Source of the DNA: Acidimicrobiales bacterium
GTDB lineage: Bacteria > Actinomycetota > Acidimicrobiia > Acidimicrobiales > JADJXE01
Assembly: GCA_016716005.1 (NCBI GenBank)
Contig: JADJXE010000001.1
Location: forward strand, 2,555,001-2,619,000
DNA length: 64,000 nucleotides
Direction of reading: 5' to 3'
The notes beneath the pieces were generated by a model. It ran no database searches, was not told where the DNA came from, and saw nothing but the letters and a program-made list of their open reading frames with translations. The position numbers were made by a program, and so were the translations under genes. Below are positions 31,252 to 40,199 of the stretch, one piece after another (within the stretch, counting starts at the first letter, position 1; every line of letters starts with the position of its first letter).

Positions 31252-32589
31252 ATGACGACGGTCGAGAACCGCTACCTACAGGGAAACTTTGCGCCGGTGC
31301 ACACGGAGGTCACCGCCACCGACCTCACGGTGAGCGGCTCGATCCCCGAGGTGCTCGAGGGCCGGTACCTGCGCATCGGCCCGAACCCGGCCGCCCCGCC
31401 CGACCCGGTGACGTACCACTGGTTCAGCGGCGACGGCATGGTGCACGGGGTGCGGCTGCGCGGCGGGCGGGCCGAGTGGTACCGCAACCGCTGGGTGCGC
31501 AGCAGCCGGGTGGCCGAGGCGCTGGGCGAGCCGCCGCCCGAGGGGCCCGTCCACGCCGGCATGGACACCGTGAACACCAACGTGATCGGCCACGCCGGGC
31601 GCACGTGGGCCCTGGTCGAGGCCGGGGCCTACCCGGTGGAGCTCTCCGACGAGCTGGACACCGTGGGCCGCAACCCGTTCTTCGGCACCCTGCCGGGGGC
31701 GTTCACGGCCCACCCGAAGCTCGACCCGGTCAGCGGCGAGCTGCACGCGGTGGCGTACTGGTGGGGCTGGGACCACCTGCAGTACGTGGTGGTCGGCACC
31801 GACGGCCGGGTGCGCCGCACCGTCGACGTGCCCGTGGCCGACGGGCCCATGGTGCACGACATGGGGCTCACCGAGCGCAGCGTCGTGCTGCTCGACCTGC
31901 CGGTCAACTTCGACCTGTCGCTGGCGGGCAGCGGGTACTTCCCCTACCGGTGGAACCCCGACCACGGCGCCCGGGTCGGCGTGCTGCCCCGCGAGGGCGG
32001 CCCGGCCGACGTGCGGTGGTGCGAGGTCGACCTCTGCTACGTGTACCACCCGCTCAACGCCTACGACCTCCCCGACGGGCGCATCGTGATGGACGTGGTG
32101 CGCCACCCGAAGATGTTCGCGAGCGACGTCAACGGCCCCAACGAGGGCGATCCGGTGCTCGTGCGGTGGACCGTCGACCCCGCCGCCGGCCGGGTCGCCC
32201 AGGAGCTTCTCGACGACCGGGGCCAGGAGTTCCCCCGGATGGATCCGCGGCTCGTCGGCCGCCGCCACACCATCGGCTGGGGGGCGTCGTTCGGACCTGG
32301 GGCCGAGCACGGCGCCCTGCTGAAGCACGACGTCGAGCGGGCGACCACCGAGGTCCACGAGTACGGGCCGGGCCGGGTGACGCTCGAGCCGGTGTTCGTG
32401 CCCCGTCCGGGCGGCACGGGCGAGGAGGACGGCTGGGTGATGTCGGTCGTCTACGACGCCACCACCGACACGAGCGACCTGGTGATCCTCGACGCCGGCG
32501 ACCTCAGCGAGGTGGCCGCCGTGCACCTGCCCCAGCGGGTGCCCTTCGGCTTCCACGGCAACTGGGTGCCCGACGAGAGCGGGTTGTAG
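31252..32589 (+). CDS. Carotenoid oxygenase (RPE65/CCD family)
   Basis: A 445-residue carotenoid cleavage dioxygenase. The four iron-binding His are visible in order: TAHPKLDP, MVHDMGLT, VYHPLNAYD and GFHGNWVPD. The N-terminal GRYLRIGPNPAAPPD and HWFSGDGMVHGV are family signatures. It would cleave a carotenoid or apocarotenoid double bond. The ATG at 31252 is preceded by a GGGGGG purine tract. A DsbA-like thioredoxin-fold gene starts 5 bases after its stop, so the two are co-transcribed. No carotenoid synthesis gene lies in the window. Confidence 0.93.
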   Translation: MTTVENRYLQGNFAPVHTEVTATDLTVSGSIPEVLEGRYLRIGPNPAAPPDPVTYHWFSGDGMVHGVRLRGGRAEWYRNRWVRSSRVAEALGEPPPEGPVHAGMDTVNTNVIGHAGRTWALVEAGAYPVELSDELDTVGRNPFFGTLPGAFTAHPKLDPVSGELHAVAYWWGWDHLQYVVVGTDGRVRRTVDVPVADGPMVHDMGLTERSVVLLDLPVNFDLSLAGSGYFPYRWNPDHGARVGVLPREGGPADVRWCEVDLCYVYHPLNAYDLPDGRIVMDVVRHPKMFASDVNGPNEGDPVLVRWTVDPAAGRVAQELLDDRGQEFPRMDPRLVGRRHTIGWGASFGPGAEHGALLKHDVERATTEVHEYGPGRVTLEPVFVPRPGGTGEEDGWVMSVVYDATTDTSDLVILDAGDLSEVAAVHLPQRVPFGFHGNWVPDESGL

Positions 32590-32594
32590 GCGGG

Positions 32595-33287
32595 ATGGCT
32601 GCCGAGGCCGACGCCCCCGCGGGGCGCGTGGAGTTCTTCTTCGACCCGATCTGCCCGTGGGCCTACCAGACGTCGGTGTGGATCCGTGACGTGCGGGACC
32701 AGACGGGGCTGGAGATCGGCTGGCGCTTCTTCAGCCTGGAGGAGATCAACCGGGCCGAGGGCAAGAAGCACCCCTGGGAGCGCGCCCTCGCCTACGGGTG
32801 GACGCCGATGCGCGTGGGGGCGTGGCTGCGCCGTCGGGACATGGCGCTGCTCGACGCCTGGTACGAGGCCATCGGGCGGGCGCTCCACGTGGAGGGCCGC
32901 CGGCCCCACGACGAGGCCGTGGCCAAGGAGCTGCTCGGGGCCATCGGCGCCGACCCGTCGGCGTGGGACCAGGCGCTGGCCGACCCCACCACCCACGACG
33001 AGGTCCGGGCCGACCACGAGGAGGCCGTGGGCCGGTGGGGCGCGTTCGGCGTGCCCGTGATCGTGTTCGAGTGGGGCCGCGCCATCTTCGGGCCGGTCGT
33101 CGTGCCCGCCCCGGCCGGGAGCGCGGCGCTGGAGCTGTGGGACCTCACGGTGCGCTCGGCCCGGTTCCCCGGCCTCTACGAGCTGAAGGTGCCCAAGACG
33201 CCGGCCATGCTCGCCGACATCGCGACGCGCTTCGCGCCGTACCTCGAGGCCCGCCAGTGGCCGACGATCGAGAGGCCGGCGCCATAG
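32595..33287 (+). CDS. DsbA-family oxidoreductase, Rv2466c (mycothiol-dependent nitroreductase)-like
   Basis: A 230-residue thioredoxin-fold protein with the DsbA helical insertion. The active-site motif is FFFDPICPWAYQTSVWI. In mycobacterial Rv2466c it is CPWC, whereas only the first Cys is present here (CPWA), as in several actinobacterial homologues. FGVPVIVFEWGRAIFGPVV is the cis-Pro region (GVP). It probably uses mycothiol or another low-molecular-weight thiol (inference). It starts 5 bases after the carotenoid oxygenase stop, with GGCGGG as a weak ribosome binding site. Confidence 0.8.
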   Translation: MAAEADAPAGRVEFFFDPICPWAYQTSVWIRDVRDQTGLEIGWRFFSLEEINRAEGKKHPWERALAYGWTPMRVGAWLRRRDMALLDAWYEAIGRALHVEGRRPHDEAVAKELLGAIGADPSAWDQALADPTTHDEVRADHEEAVGRWGAFGVPVIVFEWGRAIFGPVVVPAPAGSAALELWDLTVRSARFPGLYELKVPKTPAMLADIATRFAPYLEARQWPTIERPAP

Positions 33288-33296
33288 GCGTCCCCT

Positions 33297-33337
33297 GACC
33301 GGTGACCGGTGACCGGGCTGGACCCGGTGGGTACGGT
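33297..33337 (+). promoter_or_regulatory. Promoter of the 2TM-xylA-xylB operon with three TGACCGG repeats
   Basis: TGACCGG is repeated three times head to tail at 33297-33317. A -10-like TACGGT lies at 33332-33337. The repeats fall at about -45 to -25 relative to the expected start of transcription, a typical position for an operator or activator site. The leader to ATG 33371 is about 27 bases. Confidence 0.45.
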
Positions 33338-33370
33338 GATCGTGGAATCGCTGACGCGGGAGGTGTGGCC

Positions 33371-33655
33371 ATGGCCGAGGACGAGGCGCGCAAGGAAGCG
33401 ATCAAGCGGCTGAAGGCGAAGCAGTCCGCCCGCAACTACCTCGTGACGTTCATCTTCGTGAACGTCATGATGATCGTGATCTGGGCCCTCTCCGGTGGTG
33501 GCTACTTCTGGCCCGGCTGGGTGCTGTTCGGCACCGGCATTGGGCTGTTCTGGACGATGTGGAACGCCTACGGCAGCGGCCACCGCCAGATCACCGAGGC
33601 CGACATCGAGCGCGAGATGGGCAAGGGCGGCGGCCCGGCCCCCGACGCCCGGTGA
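33371..33655 (+). CDS. 2TM-domain membrane protein
   Basis: A 94-residue protein. A charged N-terminus (AEDEARKEAIKRLKAKQSAR) precedes two membrane helices (YLVTFIFVNVMMIVIWALSG and YFWPGWVLFGTGIGLFWTMW) and a charged C-terminus. This is the layout of the 2TM domain (PF13239 type). Function is unknown. A GGGAGGTG ribosome binding site precedes ATG 33371. Its stop overlaps the xylA GTG (GTGA), which makes it the first gene of a xylose operon, an unusual partner. Confidence 0.8.
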   Translation: MAEDEARKEAIKRLKAKQSARNYLVTFIFVNVMMIVIWALSGGGYFWPGWVLFGTGIGLFWTMWNAYGSGHRQITEADIEREMGKGGGPAPDAR

Positions 33656-34821
33656 CCGCCGACTACCAGCCGACCCCGGCAGACCGGTTCACCTTCGGCC
33701 TGTGGACGGTGGGCAACCGGGGTCGGGACCCGTTCGGGCACGAGGTGCGCCCGCCGCTCGACCCGGTCGACGCCGTGCACCGGCTGGCCGAGCTGGGCGC
33801 CTACGGGGTGAACCTCCACGACGACGACCTGGTGCCGCCGGGCGCCTCGGCCTCGGAGCGCGAGGCGATCGTGGAGCGGTTCCGCCGCGCCCTCGACGCC
33901 ACGGGGATGGTCGTGCCGATGGCCACGACCAACCTGTTCTCCCATCCCGTGTTCAAGGAGGGCGCGTTCACCGCCAACGACCCCGCGGTCCGCCGCCACG
34001 CGGTCGCCAAGACGCTCGACGCCATCGACCTCGGCGTGGAGCTCGGCGCTGGCGTGTACGTGATGTGGGGAGGCCGGGAGGGGGTGGAGGCCGACGCCGC
34101 CAAGGACGCGCGCCTGGCGCTCGACCGCTACAAGGAGGCGGTCGACCTCTGCTGCGCGTACGTGCGGGACCGCGGCTACCACCTGCGCTTCGCCCTCGAG
34201 CCGAAGCCCAACGAGCCCCGCGGCGACCTGTTCCTGCCCACCGTGGGCCACGCCCTGGCCTTCATCGGGCGGCTCGAATGGCCCGAGATGGTCGGCGTGA
34301 ACCCGGAGTTCGCCCACGAGACCATGAGCGGCCTGTCGTTCCAGCACGCCGTGGCCCAGGCCCTGTGGCACGGGAAGCTCTTCCACATCGACCTGAACGC
34401 CCAGCGCATCGGCAAGTACGACCAGGACTTCCGCTTCGGGGCCGAGGGCCAGCGCGACGCCTTCTACACCGTCAAGCTGCTGGAGGACGCCGGGTGGGAG
34501 GGGTGTCGGCACTTCGACGCCCACGCCTACCGCACCGAGTCGGCCGACGGGGTGTGGGACTTCGCCCGGGGCTGCATGCGGACGTACCTGATCCTGCGGG
34601 AGAAGGCCCGCCGGTTCGCCGACGATCCGGAGATCCAGGCCGCGCTGGCCGAGGCCCGGGCGGGTGAGCTGGCCGTCGCCACCTCGCCCGACGGCCTCGG
34701 GGCCGACGCCATCGCCGCGCTGCGCGCCGGGCCCCGCGCGGTCGACGCGCTGGCGGCCCAGGGCTACGGCCACGAGCGGCTGGACCAGCTCGTCAACGAG
34801 CTGCTGCTCGGCGTGCGCTGA
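33652..34821 (+). CDS. xylA: Xylose isomerase
   Basis: A 389-residue class I (actinobacterial length) xylose isomerase, interconverting xylose and xylulose. Active-site features are NLHDDDLVPPG (catalytic His), VYVMWGGREG, FALEPKPNEPRGD (metal-binding Glu), VGVNPEFAHETM and LFHIDLNAQRIGKYDQDF. The GTG at 33652 overlaps the preceding stop. xylB follows after 15 bases. I see no XylR gene nearby, so control may act through the repeats at 33297-33317. Confidence 0.97.
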   Translation: MTADYQPTPADRFTFGLWTVGNRGRDPFGHEVRPPLDPVDAVHRLAELGAYGVNLHDDDLVPPGASASEREAIVERFRRALDATGMVVPMATTNLFSHPVFKEGAFTANDPAVRRHAVAKTLDAIDLGVELGAGVYVMWGGREGVEADAAKDARLALDRYKEAVDLCCAYVRDRGYHLRFALEPKPNEPRGDLFLPTVGHALAFIGRLEWPEMVGVNPEFAHETMSGLSFQHAVAQALWHGKLFHIDLNAQRIGKYDQDFRFGAEGQRDAFYTVKLLEDAGWEGCRHFDAHAYRTESADGVWDFARGCMRTYLILREKARRFADDPEIQAALAEARAGELAVATSPDGLGADAIAALRAGPRAVDALAAQGYGHERLDQLVNELLLGVR

Positions 34822-34836
34822 GCCGGGGCGGCCGGC

Positions 34837-36345
34837 GTGCCCCTCGTGTGCGGTGTCGACTCCTCGACGCAGTCGACCAAGGTCGAGCTCCGCGACGCGG
34901 ACACCGGGGTGCTGGTCGCCACCGGCCGGGCGCCGCACCCGGCCACGACCCCGCCCCGCAGCGAGCAGCACCCGGCGGCGTGGTGGGGCGCCCTGGGGGC
35001 GGCCGTCGCCGGGTGCCGGCGCGCCGCCGACGTGGCCGCGGTGGCGGTGGCGGGCCAGCAGCATGGGCTGGTGGTGACCGACGCGGCCGGCGTGCCGCTG
35101 CGGCCGGCCAAGCTCTGGAACGACACCGAGTCCGCACCCCAGGCGGAGGTGCTGGTCGCGGGGCTCGGCGGGCCGGCCCGGTGGGCGGCGCTGTGCGGCT
35201 CGGTGCCGGTCGCGTCGTTCACGGTCACCAAGCTGGCGTGGCTGCGCCAGCACGAGCCGGAGGTGCTGGCCCGGGCGGCGTGGGTGCTCCTCCCCCACGA
35301 CTGGCTCACCCGGCAGCTGTGCGGTGCGGCCGTCACCGACCGCGGCGACGCCTCGGGGACGGGGTACTGGTCGCCGGCGTCGGGCCGCTACCTGGCCGAG
35401 GTGCTGGCCCTCGTCGACCCGGAGGTCGACTGGCGTCCGCGCCTGCCCGAGGTGCTCGGCCCGGTGGACGTTGCGGGTGCGGTCGGGGCCGCGGCGGCTG
35501 CCGCCGTGGGCCTGCGTGCCGGGGTCCTGGTGGGGCCCGGGACGGGCGACAACATGGCGGCCGCGCTGGGGGTGGCCCTGCAGCCGGGCGACGTCGTCGT
35601 GTCGATCGGCACCTCGGGCACCGTCTACGCGGTGTCGCCCACGCCCACGGCCGACGGCGGCGGGGCCGTCGCCGGGTTCGCCGACGCCACCGGCCGGTTC
35701 CTCCCCCTCGTGTGCACCCTGAACGCGACCAAGGTCACCGATGCCGCCGCCCGGCTCCTCGGCGTCGACCTCGCCGGGCTCGACGCCCTCGCCCGCGCCG
35801 GTGACCCCGGCGCCGGAGGCCTGGTGCTGCTGCCGTACCTCGACGGCGAGCGGACCCCGAACCGCCCGGGTGCCACCGGCGTGCTCGCCGGGCTGCGGTC
35901 CGACGTCACGCGCGAGCAGCTGGCGCGGGCCGCGGTGGAGGGGGTGGTCTGCGGGCTCCTCGACGGGCTCGACGCGCTGCGCGCCGCGGGGGTGGACACG
36001 GGCGGACGCCTGGTGCTGGTGGGTGGCGGCAGCCGCTCGGCGGCCTACCCGCAGATCCTCGGCGACCTGGCCGGCCGGGCGGTCACGGTCGCGGCCGGCG
36101 CCGAGCACGTCGCCGCGGGAGCGTGCGTGCAGGCCGCGGCCGTGCTCCACGGCCGCCCCCCCGAGGAGGTGGCCGTGGCGTGGGGCCTGGGCCACGGGCC
36201 CCTGGTGGAGCCCGGCCCCGGTGCGGCCGCCGGCCCCGAGGTGCGGGCCGCCTACGGCGCCCTGCGTGACGCCACCGCCCGGGCGCCGACTCCCGGCGAG
36301 ATGGTCAGCTGGACACCGCCGACGTCAGGGCCACCAGCGCGCTGA
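34837..36345 (+). CDS. xylB: Xylulokinase
   Basis: A 502-residue FGGY-family carbohydrate kinase. GVDSSTQSTKVELRD is the phosphate-1 loop, GQQHGLVV binds substrate, HDWLTRQLCG and TDRGDASGTGYW are typical of xylulokinases, PGTGDNMAAALGV carries the catalytic Asp, and LVLVGGGSRSAAYPQILGDL is the adenosine site. It phosphorylates xylulose made by XylA. The 3' end overlaps the convergent TauE/SafE gene by 41 bp. Confidence 0.96.
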   Translation: MPLVCGVDSSTQSTKVELRDADTGVLVATGRAPHPATTPPRSEQHPAAWWGALGAAVAGCRRAADVAAVAVAGQQHGLVVTDAAGVPLRPAKLWNDTESAPQAEVLVAGLGGPARWAALCGSVPVASFTVTKLAWLRQHEPEVLARAAWVLLPHDWLTRQLCGAAVTDRGDASGTGYWSPASGRYLAEVLALVDPEVDWRPRLPEVLGPVDVAGAVGAAAAAAVGLRAGVLVGPGTGDNMAAALGVALQPGDVVVSIGTSGTVYAVSPTPTADGGGAVAGFADATGRFLPLVCTLNATKVTDAAARLLGVDLAGLDALARAGDPGAGGLVLLPYLDGERTPNRPGATGVLAGLRSDVTREQLARAAVEGVVCGLLDGLDALRAAGVDTGGRLVLVGGGSRSAAYPQILGDLAGRAVTVAAGAEHVAAGACVQAAAVLHGRPPEEVAVAWGLGHGPLVEPGPGAAAGPEVRAAYGALRDATARAPTPGEMVSWTPPTSGPPAR

Positions 36346-37036
36346 CCACCAGCATGCCCAGCACGACCCCTCGGAACCGCCGGGGGTCGACCCGGCGGTA
36401 GGCGAGCCGGCCCAGCCACCACCCGGCCACCAGGCCGGGAACGCCCGCCAGGAGCGTCGTCGTCACCGTGGCCGTCCAGTTCCCGGCGGCCGTCAGGAGC
36501 AGCACCGACAGCACGCCGCTCACCACGAACACGGTGGCGAGGGTGGCCCGGAACTCGGCCGGCTCGAACCCCTGGGCCTGGAGGCCGAGCACCAGGGGCG
36601 GGCCGTTCATGCTCGTGCTGGTGGACAGCACCCCGCTGGTGAAGCCGGTGGCCAGATCGACGCCGAGCCCTCGTGCGCCCAGGGTGACGCCGCGGGCCAG
36701 CAGCCCGGTGAGCACCAGGACCACGACCGCGATCACCGCCTTCAGGGCCTGCGGGTCGAGCACCTCGATCACCAGCAGGCCGATCGGCAGTCCGGCGACG
36801 GCGGCGGCGAGCAGCACCGCCGCGGTGCGGCGACGCACGTTCGGCCAGCCCTCCGCGACCAGCGCGACGTTGACGGCGCTACCCAGGGCGTTGGCGCTGA
36901 GCACCGCAGCCTCGGGCCCCACCACGACGGCGAGCAGGGGTACCGCCAGCAGGCTGAAGCCGAAGCCGGTGAGCGACTGCGCGGCACCGGCCAGCGCGAC
37001 GATCGCAGCCACGGCGAGGGCGTCGGCGGCGGGCAC
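36305..37036 (-). CDS. TauE/SafE family membrane transporter
   Basis: About 243 residues with some eight hydrophobic helices (LAVAAIVALAGAAQSLTGFG, LLAVPLLAVVVGPEAAVL, AVIAVVVLVLTGLLARGV and others). The repeated family motif is visible as GAAQSLTGFGFSLLAVPLL and GFTSGVLSTSTSMNGPPLVL. Such proteins export sulfite, sulfonates or other small anions; the substrate is not evident. GTG 37036 follows TACGGT (37045-37050) by eight bases. Its 3' end overlaps xylB on the other strand. Confidence 0.9.
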   Translation of the reverse strand: MPAADALAVAAIVALAGAAQSLTGFGFSLLAVPLLAVVVGPEAAVLSANALGSAVNVALVAEGWPNVRRRTAAVLLAAAVAGLPIGLLVIEVLDPQALKAVIAVVVLVLTGLLARGVTLGARGLGVDLATGFTSGVLSTSTSMNGPPLVLGLQAQGFEPAEFRATLATVFVVSGVLSVLLLTAAGNWTATVTTTLLAGVPGLVAGWWLGRLAYRRVDPRRFRGVVLGMLVVSALVALTSAVSS

Positions 37037-37096
37037 GACGGCGCACCGTACCGCCCTCCTGCGGGGCGGACCGCCGCCCCGGTGGATGATGGGCGG

Positions 37097-37822
37097 GTGA
37101 GCCCCCGGCCCGTCCTCGCCTACGACCCCGCCGTGCTCGAGCGGTTCCCCTCCACGCGGGCCGGTGCGGCCGTGCTGGGCGGCGTCGGCAACGGGCCCAC
37201 CGCCGCAGGCCTCCTCGCGGCCTTCCGGGCCGAGCAGGAGGCGGCCCTGGGCCGGCTGGCCGACCGGCCGGTCTCGGACCTGGCGAGCATCGTCGCCTGG
37301 CGGCGCACGTTCACGGCCTTCGGCGTGGCGCCCACCAGGTACCGCAACGCCGCCGAGGCGCTGCTCCGCCGGCTCACCAAGGCGGGCGACATCCCGACGT
37401 TGGGCACGCTCGTCGACCTCGGCAACCTCCTCAGCGTCCGCCACGCCCTGCCGGTGGTGGTCGTCGACCTCGACCGCGTCGCCGGCGGTCTCACGGTCCG
37501 CTTCGCCACCGGCGACGAGCGGTTCGCCGACCTCGGTGGCACCGTGGCCGAGCGTCCCGAACCGGGGGAGGTGGTGTTCGTCGACGAGGACGACGTCGTC
37601 GCCGCCCGGCGCTGGTGCTGGCGCCAGAGCACCGCCTCCGCGGTCTCCGGTGCCACCCGGCGGGTGCTCCTGGCCGCCGAGGCGCAGCACGAGGGCGGTG
37701 CCGACGCCGTTGCCGCCGCCCTCGACAGCCTCGGCGGCCTCGTGAGCGACCACCTCCCCGGTGCGGTGCTCACGACGGCGGTGCTCGGCCCGGACCGATC
37801 GGTGTTCGTGCCCTGCCCGTGA
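37097..37822 (+). CDS. B3/B4 domain protein (PheRS beta-like)
   Basis: A 241-residue protein matching the stand-alone B3/B4 domain of phenylalanyl-tRNA synthetase beta. The core is FGVAPTRYRNAAEALLRRLTKAGDIPTLGTLVDLGNLLSVRHALPV, followed by the GEVVFVDEDDVVAARRWCWRQS strand and LLAAEAQHEG. Such free-standing domains may edit mischarged tRNA or bind nucleotides; the role is not proven. GTG 37097 follows GATGAT (37085-37090) by six bases. Confidence 0.85.
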   Translation: MSPRPVLAYDPAVLERFPSTRAGAAVLGGVGNGPTAAGLLAAFRAEQEAALGRLADRPVSDLASIVAWRRTFTAFGVAPTRYRNAAEALLRRLTKAGDIPTLGTLVDLGNLLSVRHALPVVVVDLDRVAGGLTVRFATGDERFADLGGTVAERPEPGEVVFVDEDDVVAARRWCWRQSTASAVSGATRRVLLAAEAQHEGGADAVAAALDSLGGLVSDHLPGAVLTTAVLGPDRSVFVPCP

Positions 37823-37891
37823 GCGACCAGCCGGCGAGCGGCCGTGCGCAAGCGGCCCGAGCGCCCTCCGGGTCGATCCCGGGAGCCGCGG

Positions 37892-38740
37892 TCAGCTCGT
37901 CGCCCTCGTCTCGGCCCCGGTGCGGGCGGTCTCCCACGCCAGCATCGCCCGCTTGCGGTCCTGGCCCCAGTGGTACCCGCCGAGGGCGCCGGACCGACGC
38001 AGGACGCGGTGGCAGGGGATCAGCCAGGCAACGCGGTTGGCGCCCACGGCGGAGGCCACGGCCCGCACCGCGTCGGGGCGACCCACCGCCCCGGCCACGT
38101 CGCCGTACGTGACGGCCCGGCCCTCCGGGATCGCCAGCAGCGCCTCCCAGACGCGCACCTGCAGGTTGGTGCCCTTCACCAGCACGGGGAGCGGGGCACC
38201 GCTCCCGTCGGCCAGCGGGTCGACGGCCTGGCGGACGACGCGGGCGGCGACGCCCGAGTCGGCGACCAGGGTGGCCGACGGCCAGTCGTGGCGGAGGCGC
38301 TCCTCCGGGTCGTCGCCGGCGCCGGCGAAGCCCAGGGCGCACACCCCCCGGTCGGTCACGGCCACGAAGGTGTCGCCGAAGGGCGACGGGCACCACCCGT
38401 GACGGATGACCAGCCCCTCGCCGCCCGCCCGGAGCTGGCCGGGCGTGGCGCCGTCGACCGCGACCATCAGGTCGTGGAGGCGGCCCGGGCCGGAGAGGCC
38501 GGCCGCGTGGGCCGCGTCGAGCACGGTGGCCGAGCCGCGGAGCAGGGCGCGGGCGTCGGCCGCGGTCAGCACCTGCAGGAGCCGCTTGGGGCTCACGCCT
38601 GCCCACCGGCTGAACACCCGCTGGAGGTGGTGCTCGGACAGCCCCACGTGCGCGGCCACGTCGGCGAGCGTCGGCTGGTCGCCACGATGGGCCTCCACGT
38701 AGGCGATGGCCCGTCCGACGACGTCGTAGTCACGATCCAC
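37892..38740 (-). CDS. Ada-like O6-alkylguanine-DNA methyltransferase with AraC-type helix-turn-helix
   Basis: About 282 residues. Residues 5-100 are an AraC-like DNA-binding domain (LADVAAHVGLSEHHLQRVFS, VSPKRLLQVL). The C-terminal Ogt domain carries the acceptor Cys in WLIPCHRVLRRSGALGG and the PEGRAVTYGDVAGAVGRP wing. The Cys-rich N-terminal phosphotriester-repair domain of E. coli Ada is absent, so it cannot sense damage in the Ada way. GTG 38740 follows TACCGT (38748-38753) by seven bases. It is convergent with the B3/B4 gene and divergent from the channel gene. Confidence 0.93.
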   Translation of the reverse strand: MDRDYDVVGRAIAYVEAHRGDQPTLADVAAHVGLSEHHLQRVFSRWAGVSPKRLLQVLTAADARALLRGSATVLDAAHAAGLSGPGRLHDLMVAVDGATPGQLRAGGEGLVIRHGWCPSPFGDTFVAVTDRGVCALGFAGAGDDPEERLRHDWPSATLVADSGVAARVVRQAVDPLADGSGAPLPVLVKGTNLQVRVWEALLAIPEGRAVTYGDVAGAVGRPDAVRAVASAVGANRVAWLIPCHRVLRRSGALGGYHWGQDRKRAMLAWETARTGAETRATS

Positions 38741-38828
38741 GGCGGCCACGGTACGGGTGGGCGGCGGGCGGGTCGACCCGCTTCTTGCGGTCGCGCGCCC
38801 GGGACGCGGCCGTGGCACGATCTCGGTC

Positions 38829-39608
38829 GTGACCGGGAACGGCGAGCGCGGCGCTGCCACCCCTCGCGCCCAGCAGGTCGCCGACGAGGCCGCCCGTCGG
38901 CGCCGGCGGCGGGAGTTCGCCGAGCGCTTCGCCCGGGGCGACAGCTACGGGCTGCTCCTCGTCGCCGTGCTGGCGACGTACGTCCTCCTCGCCGTGCTCC
39001 CCGCGACCGCGTGGTCGCGGGTGTTGATCACCGCCGGCTTCTGCACCGTGCTGCTGCTCGCCCTGCACACCTCGCGCTGGCGGGGGCGGGGCACACGTGT
39101 GCTGCAGGTGATCGCCCTCGCCGCCGTCGCCAACTCGGTCGTGCAGGCGATCATCGGCTACCCGCACGCCGACACCATCACCTACCTCACGGTGCTGCTC
39201 ATGATGGTGGCGCCGGTGGCCGTGCTCCGCAGCATCTCCAGGCACCAGCAGGTCGGGCTCGAGACCGTCCTGGGGGGCATCTCGGTCTACGTGCTCCTCG
39301 GGGTGAGCTTCGCGGCGATCTACCTGGCCGTCGACTCCATCTCGGGCGGGTTCTTCGCCCAGGCCTCGGAGAACCGGGTCAGCTTCCTCTACTTCAGCTT
39401 CATCACCATGACCACCGTGGGCTACGGCGACCTCACCCCCGGCACCGAGGTGGGACAGGTGCTGGCCAGCCTGGAGGCCCTCGTGGGCCAGATCTACCTG
39501 GTGACGGTGGTGGCCTGGCTCGTCAGCGGCTTCGCGCGCACGCGGCGCGACAACCAGGCGGCCGCCTCCGACCCGGGCCTCGACGTGGAGGCCGACCCCC
39601 AGCCCTAG
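38829..39608 (+). CDS. Two-pore-type ion channel (Ion_trans_2 family)
   Basis: About 259 residues. After a basic N-terminus come helices LLLVAVLATYVLLAVLPATAW, VLITAGFCTVLLLAL and VLQVIALAAVANSVVQAII, then the pore module: FAAIYLAVDSISGG, SFITMTTVGYGDLTPGTEVG with the K+ selectivity filter TVGYGD, and ALVGQIYLVTVVAWLVSGFA. It is probably a homotetrameric potassium channel. No RCK/TrkA regulatory domain is present. GTG 38829 follows CACGAT (38816-38821) by seven bases. Confidence 0.92.
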   Translation: MTGNGERGAATPRAQQVADEAARRRRRREFAERFARGDSYGLLLVAVLATYVLLAVLPATAWSRVLITAGFCTVLLLALHTSRWRGRGTRVLQVIALAAVANSVVQAIIGYPHADTITYLTVLLMMVAPVAVLRSISRHQQVGLETVLGGISVYVLLGVSFAAIYLAVDSISGGFFAQASENRVSFLYFSFITMTTVGYGDLTPGTEVGQVLASLEALVGQIYLVTVVAWLVSGFARTRRDNQAAASDPGLDVEADPQP

Positions 39609-39701
39609 CAGCGCCTGGGACTTGGCGTCTTCGAGGACATCGGCCATCATCGCACCGGCCCGGCGCGTCCGCCCGGCCGGACCGGGGGGAGGCGAGGGCA
39701 C

Positions 39702-40199
39702 ATGGGCGAGGTCGACCTCGAGGCGGTGCGGGCCGAGCGCGACCGCATCCGCGGGGCCCACCAGCGCGATGCGGCAGAGCGGCCGGCGAGCACGGCACGC
39801 GGGGTCCACCACGTGGCGCTCGTCTGCGCCGACGTGGAGCGCACCGTGCGCTTCTACCAGGACCTGCTCGGCTTCCCGCTCACGGACATGTTCGAGAACC
39901 GCGACTACCCGGGCTCGACGCACTTCTTCTTCGACATCGGCCACCAGAACCTGCTGGCCTTCTTCGACTTCCCCGGGCTCGACGTGGGCCCGTACGCGGA
40001 GGTGCTCGGCGGGCTGAACCACCTGGCCATCTCGATGGAGCCCCGGCAGTGGGAGCGGGCCCGGGCCCGCCTCGACGAGGCCGGTGTCGCGTACGACCAC
40101 GTCAGCGGGACCTCGCTGTACTTCCGCGACCCCGACGGCACCCGCCTCGAGCTGATCGCGGACCCCCTGGGCGAGATGTACGGGAGCCGGGTGCTCTGA
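39702..40199 (+). CDS. VOC (glyoxalase/dioxygenase) family protein
   Basis: A 165-residue vicinal-oxygen-chelate protein. A charged 30-residue extension precedes the betaalphabetabetabeta modules: VHHVALVCADVERTVRFYQDLLGF (metal-binding His), FFFDIGHQNLLAFFDF, GLNHLAISMEP (second His) and SLYFRDPDGTRLELI (Glu). The full metal triad is present. The substrate is unknown. GGGGGGAGGCGAGGGCAC before ATG 39702 serves as ribosome binding site. Confidence 0.9.
   Translation: MGEVDLEAVRAERDRIRGAHQRDAAERPASTARGVHHVALVCADVERTVRFYQDLLGFPLTDMFENRDYPGSTHFFFDIGHQNLLAFFDFPGLDVGPYAEVLGGLNHLAISMEPRQWERARARLDEAGVAYDHVSGTSLYFRDPDGTRLELIADPLGEMYGSRVL

Noticed and set aside
36305..36345. Possible functional antisense overlap between xylB and the TauE/SafE gene
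   Set aside because: A 41-bp convergent overlap of gene ends is common in compact genomes, and no terminator or regulatory signal marks it.
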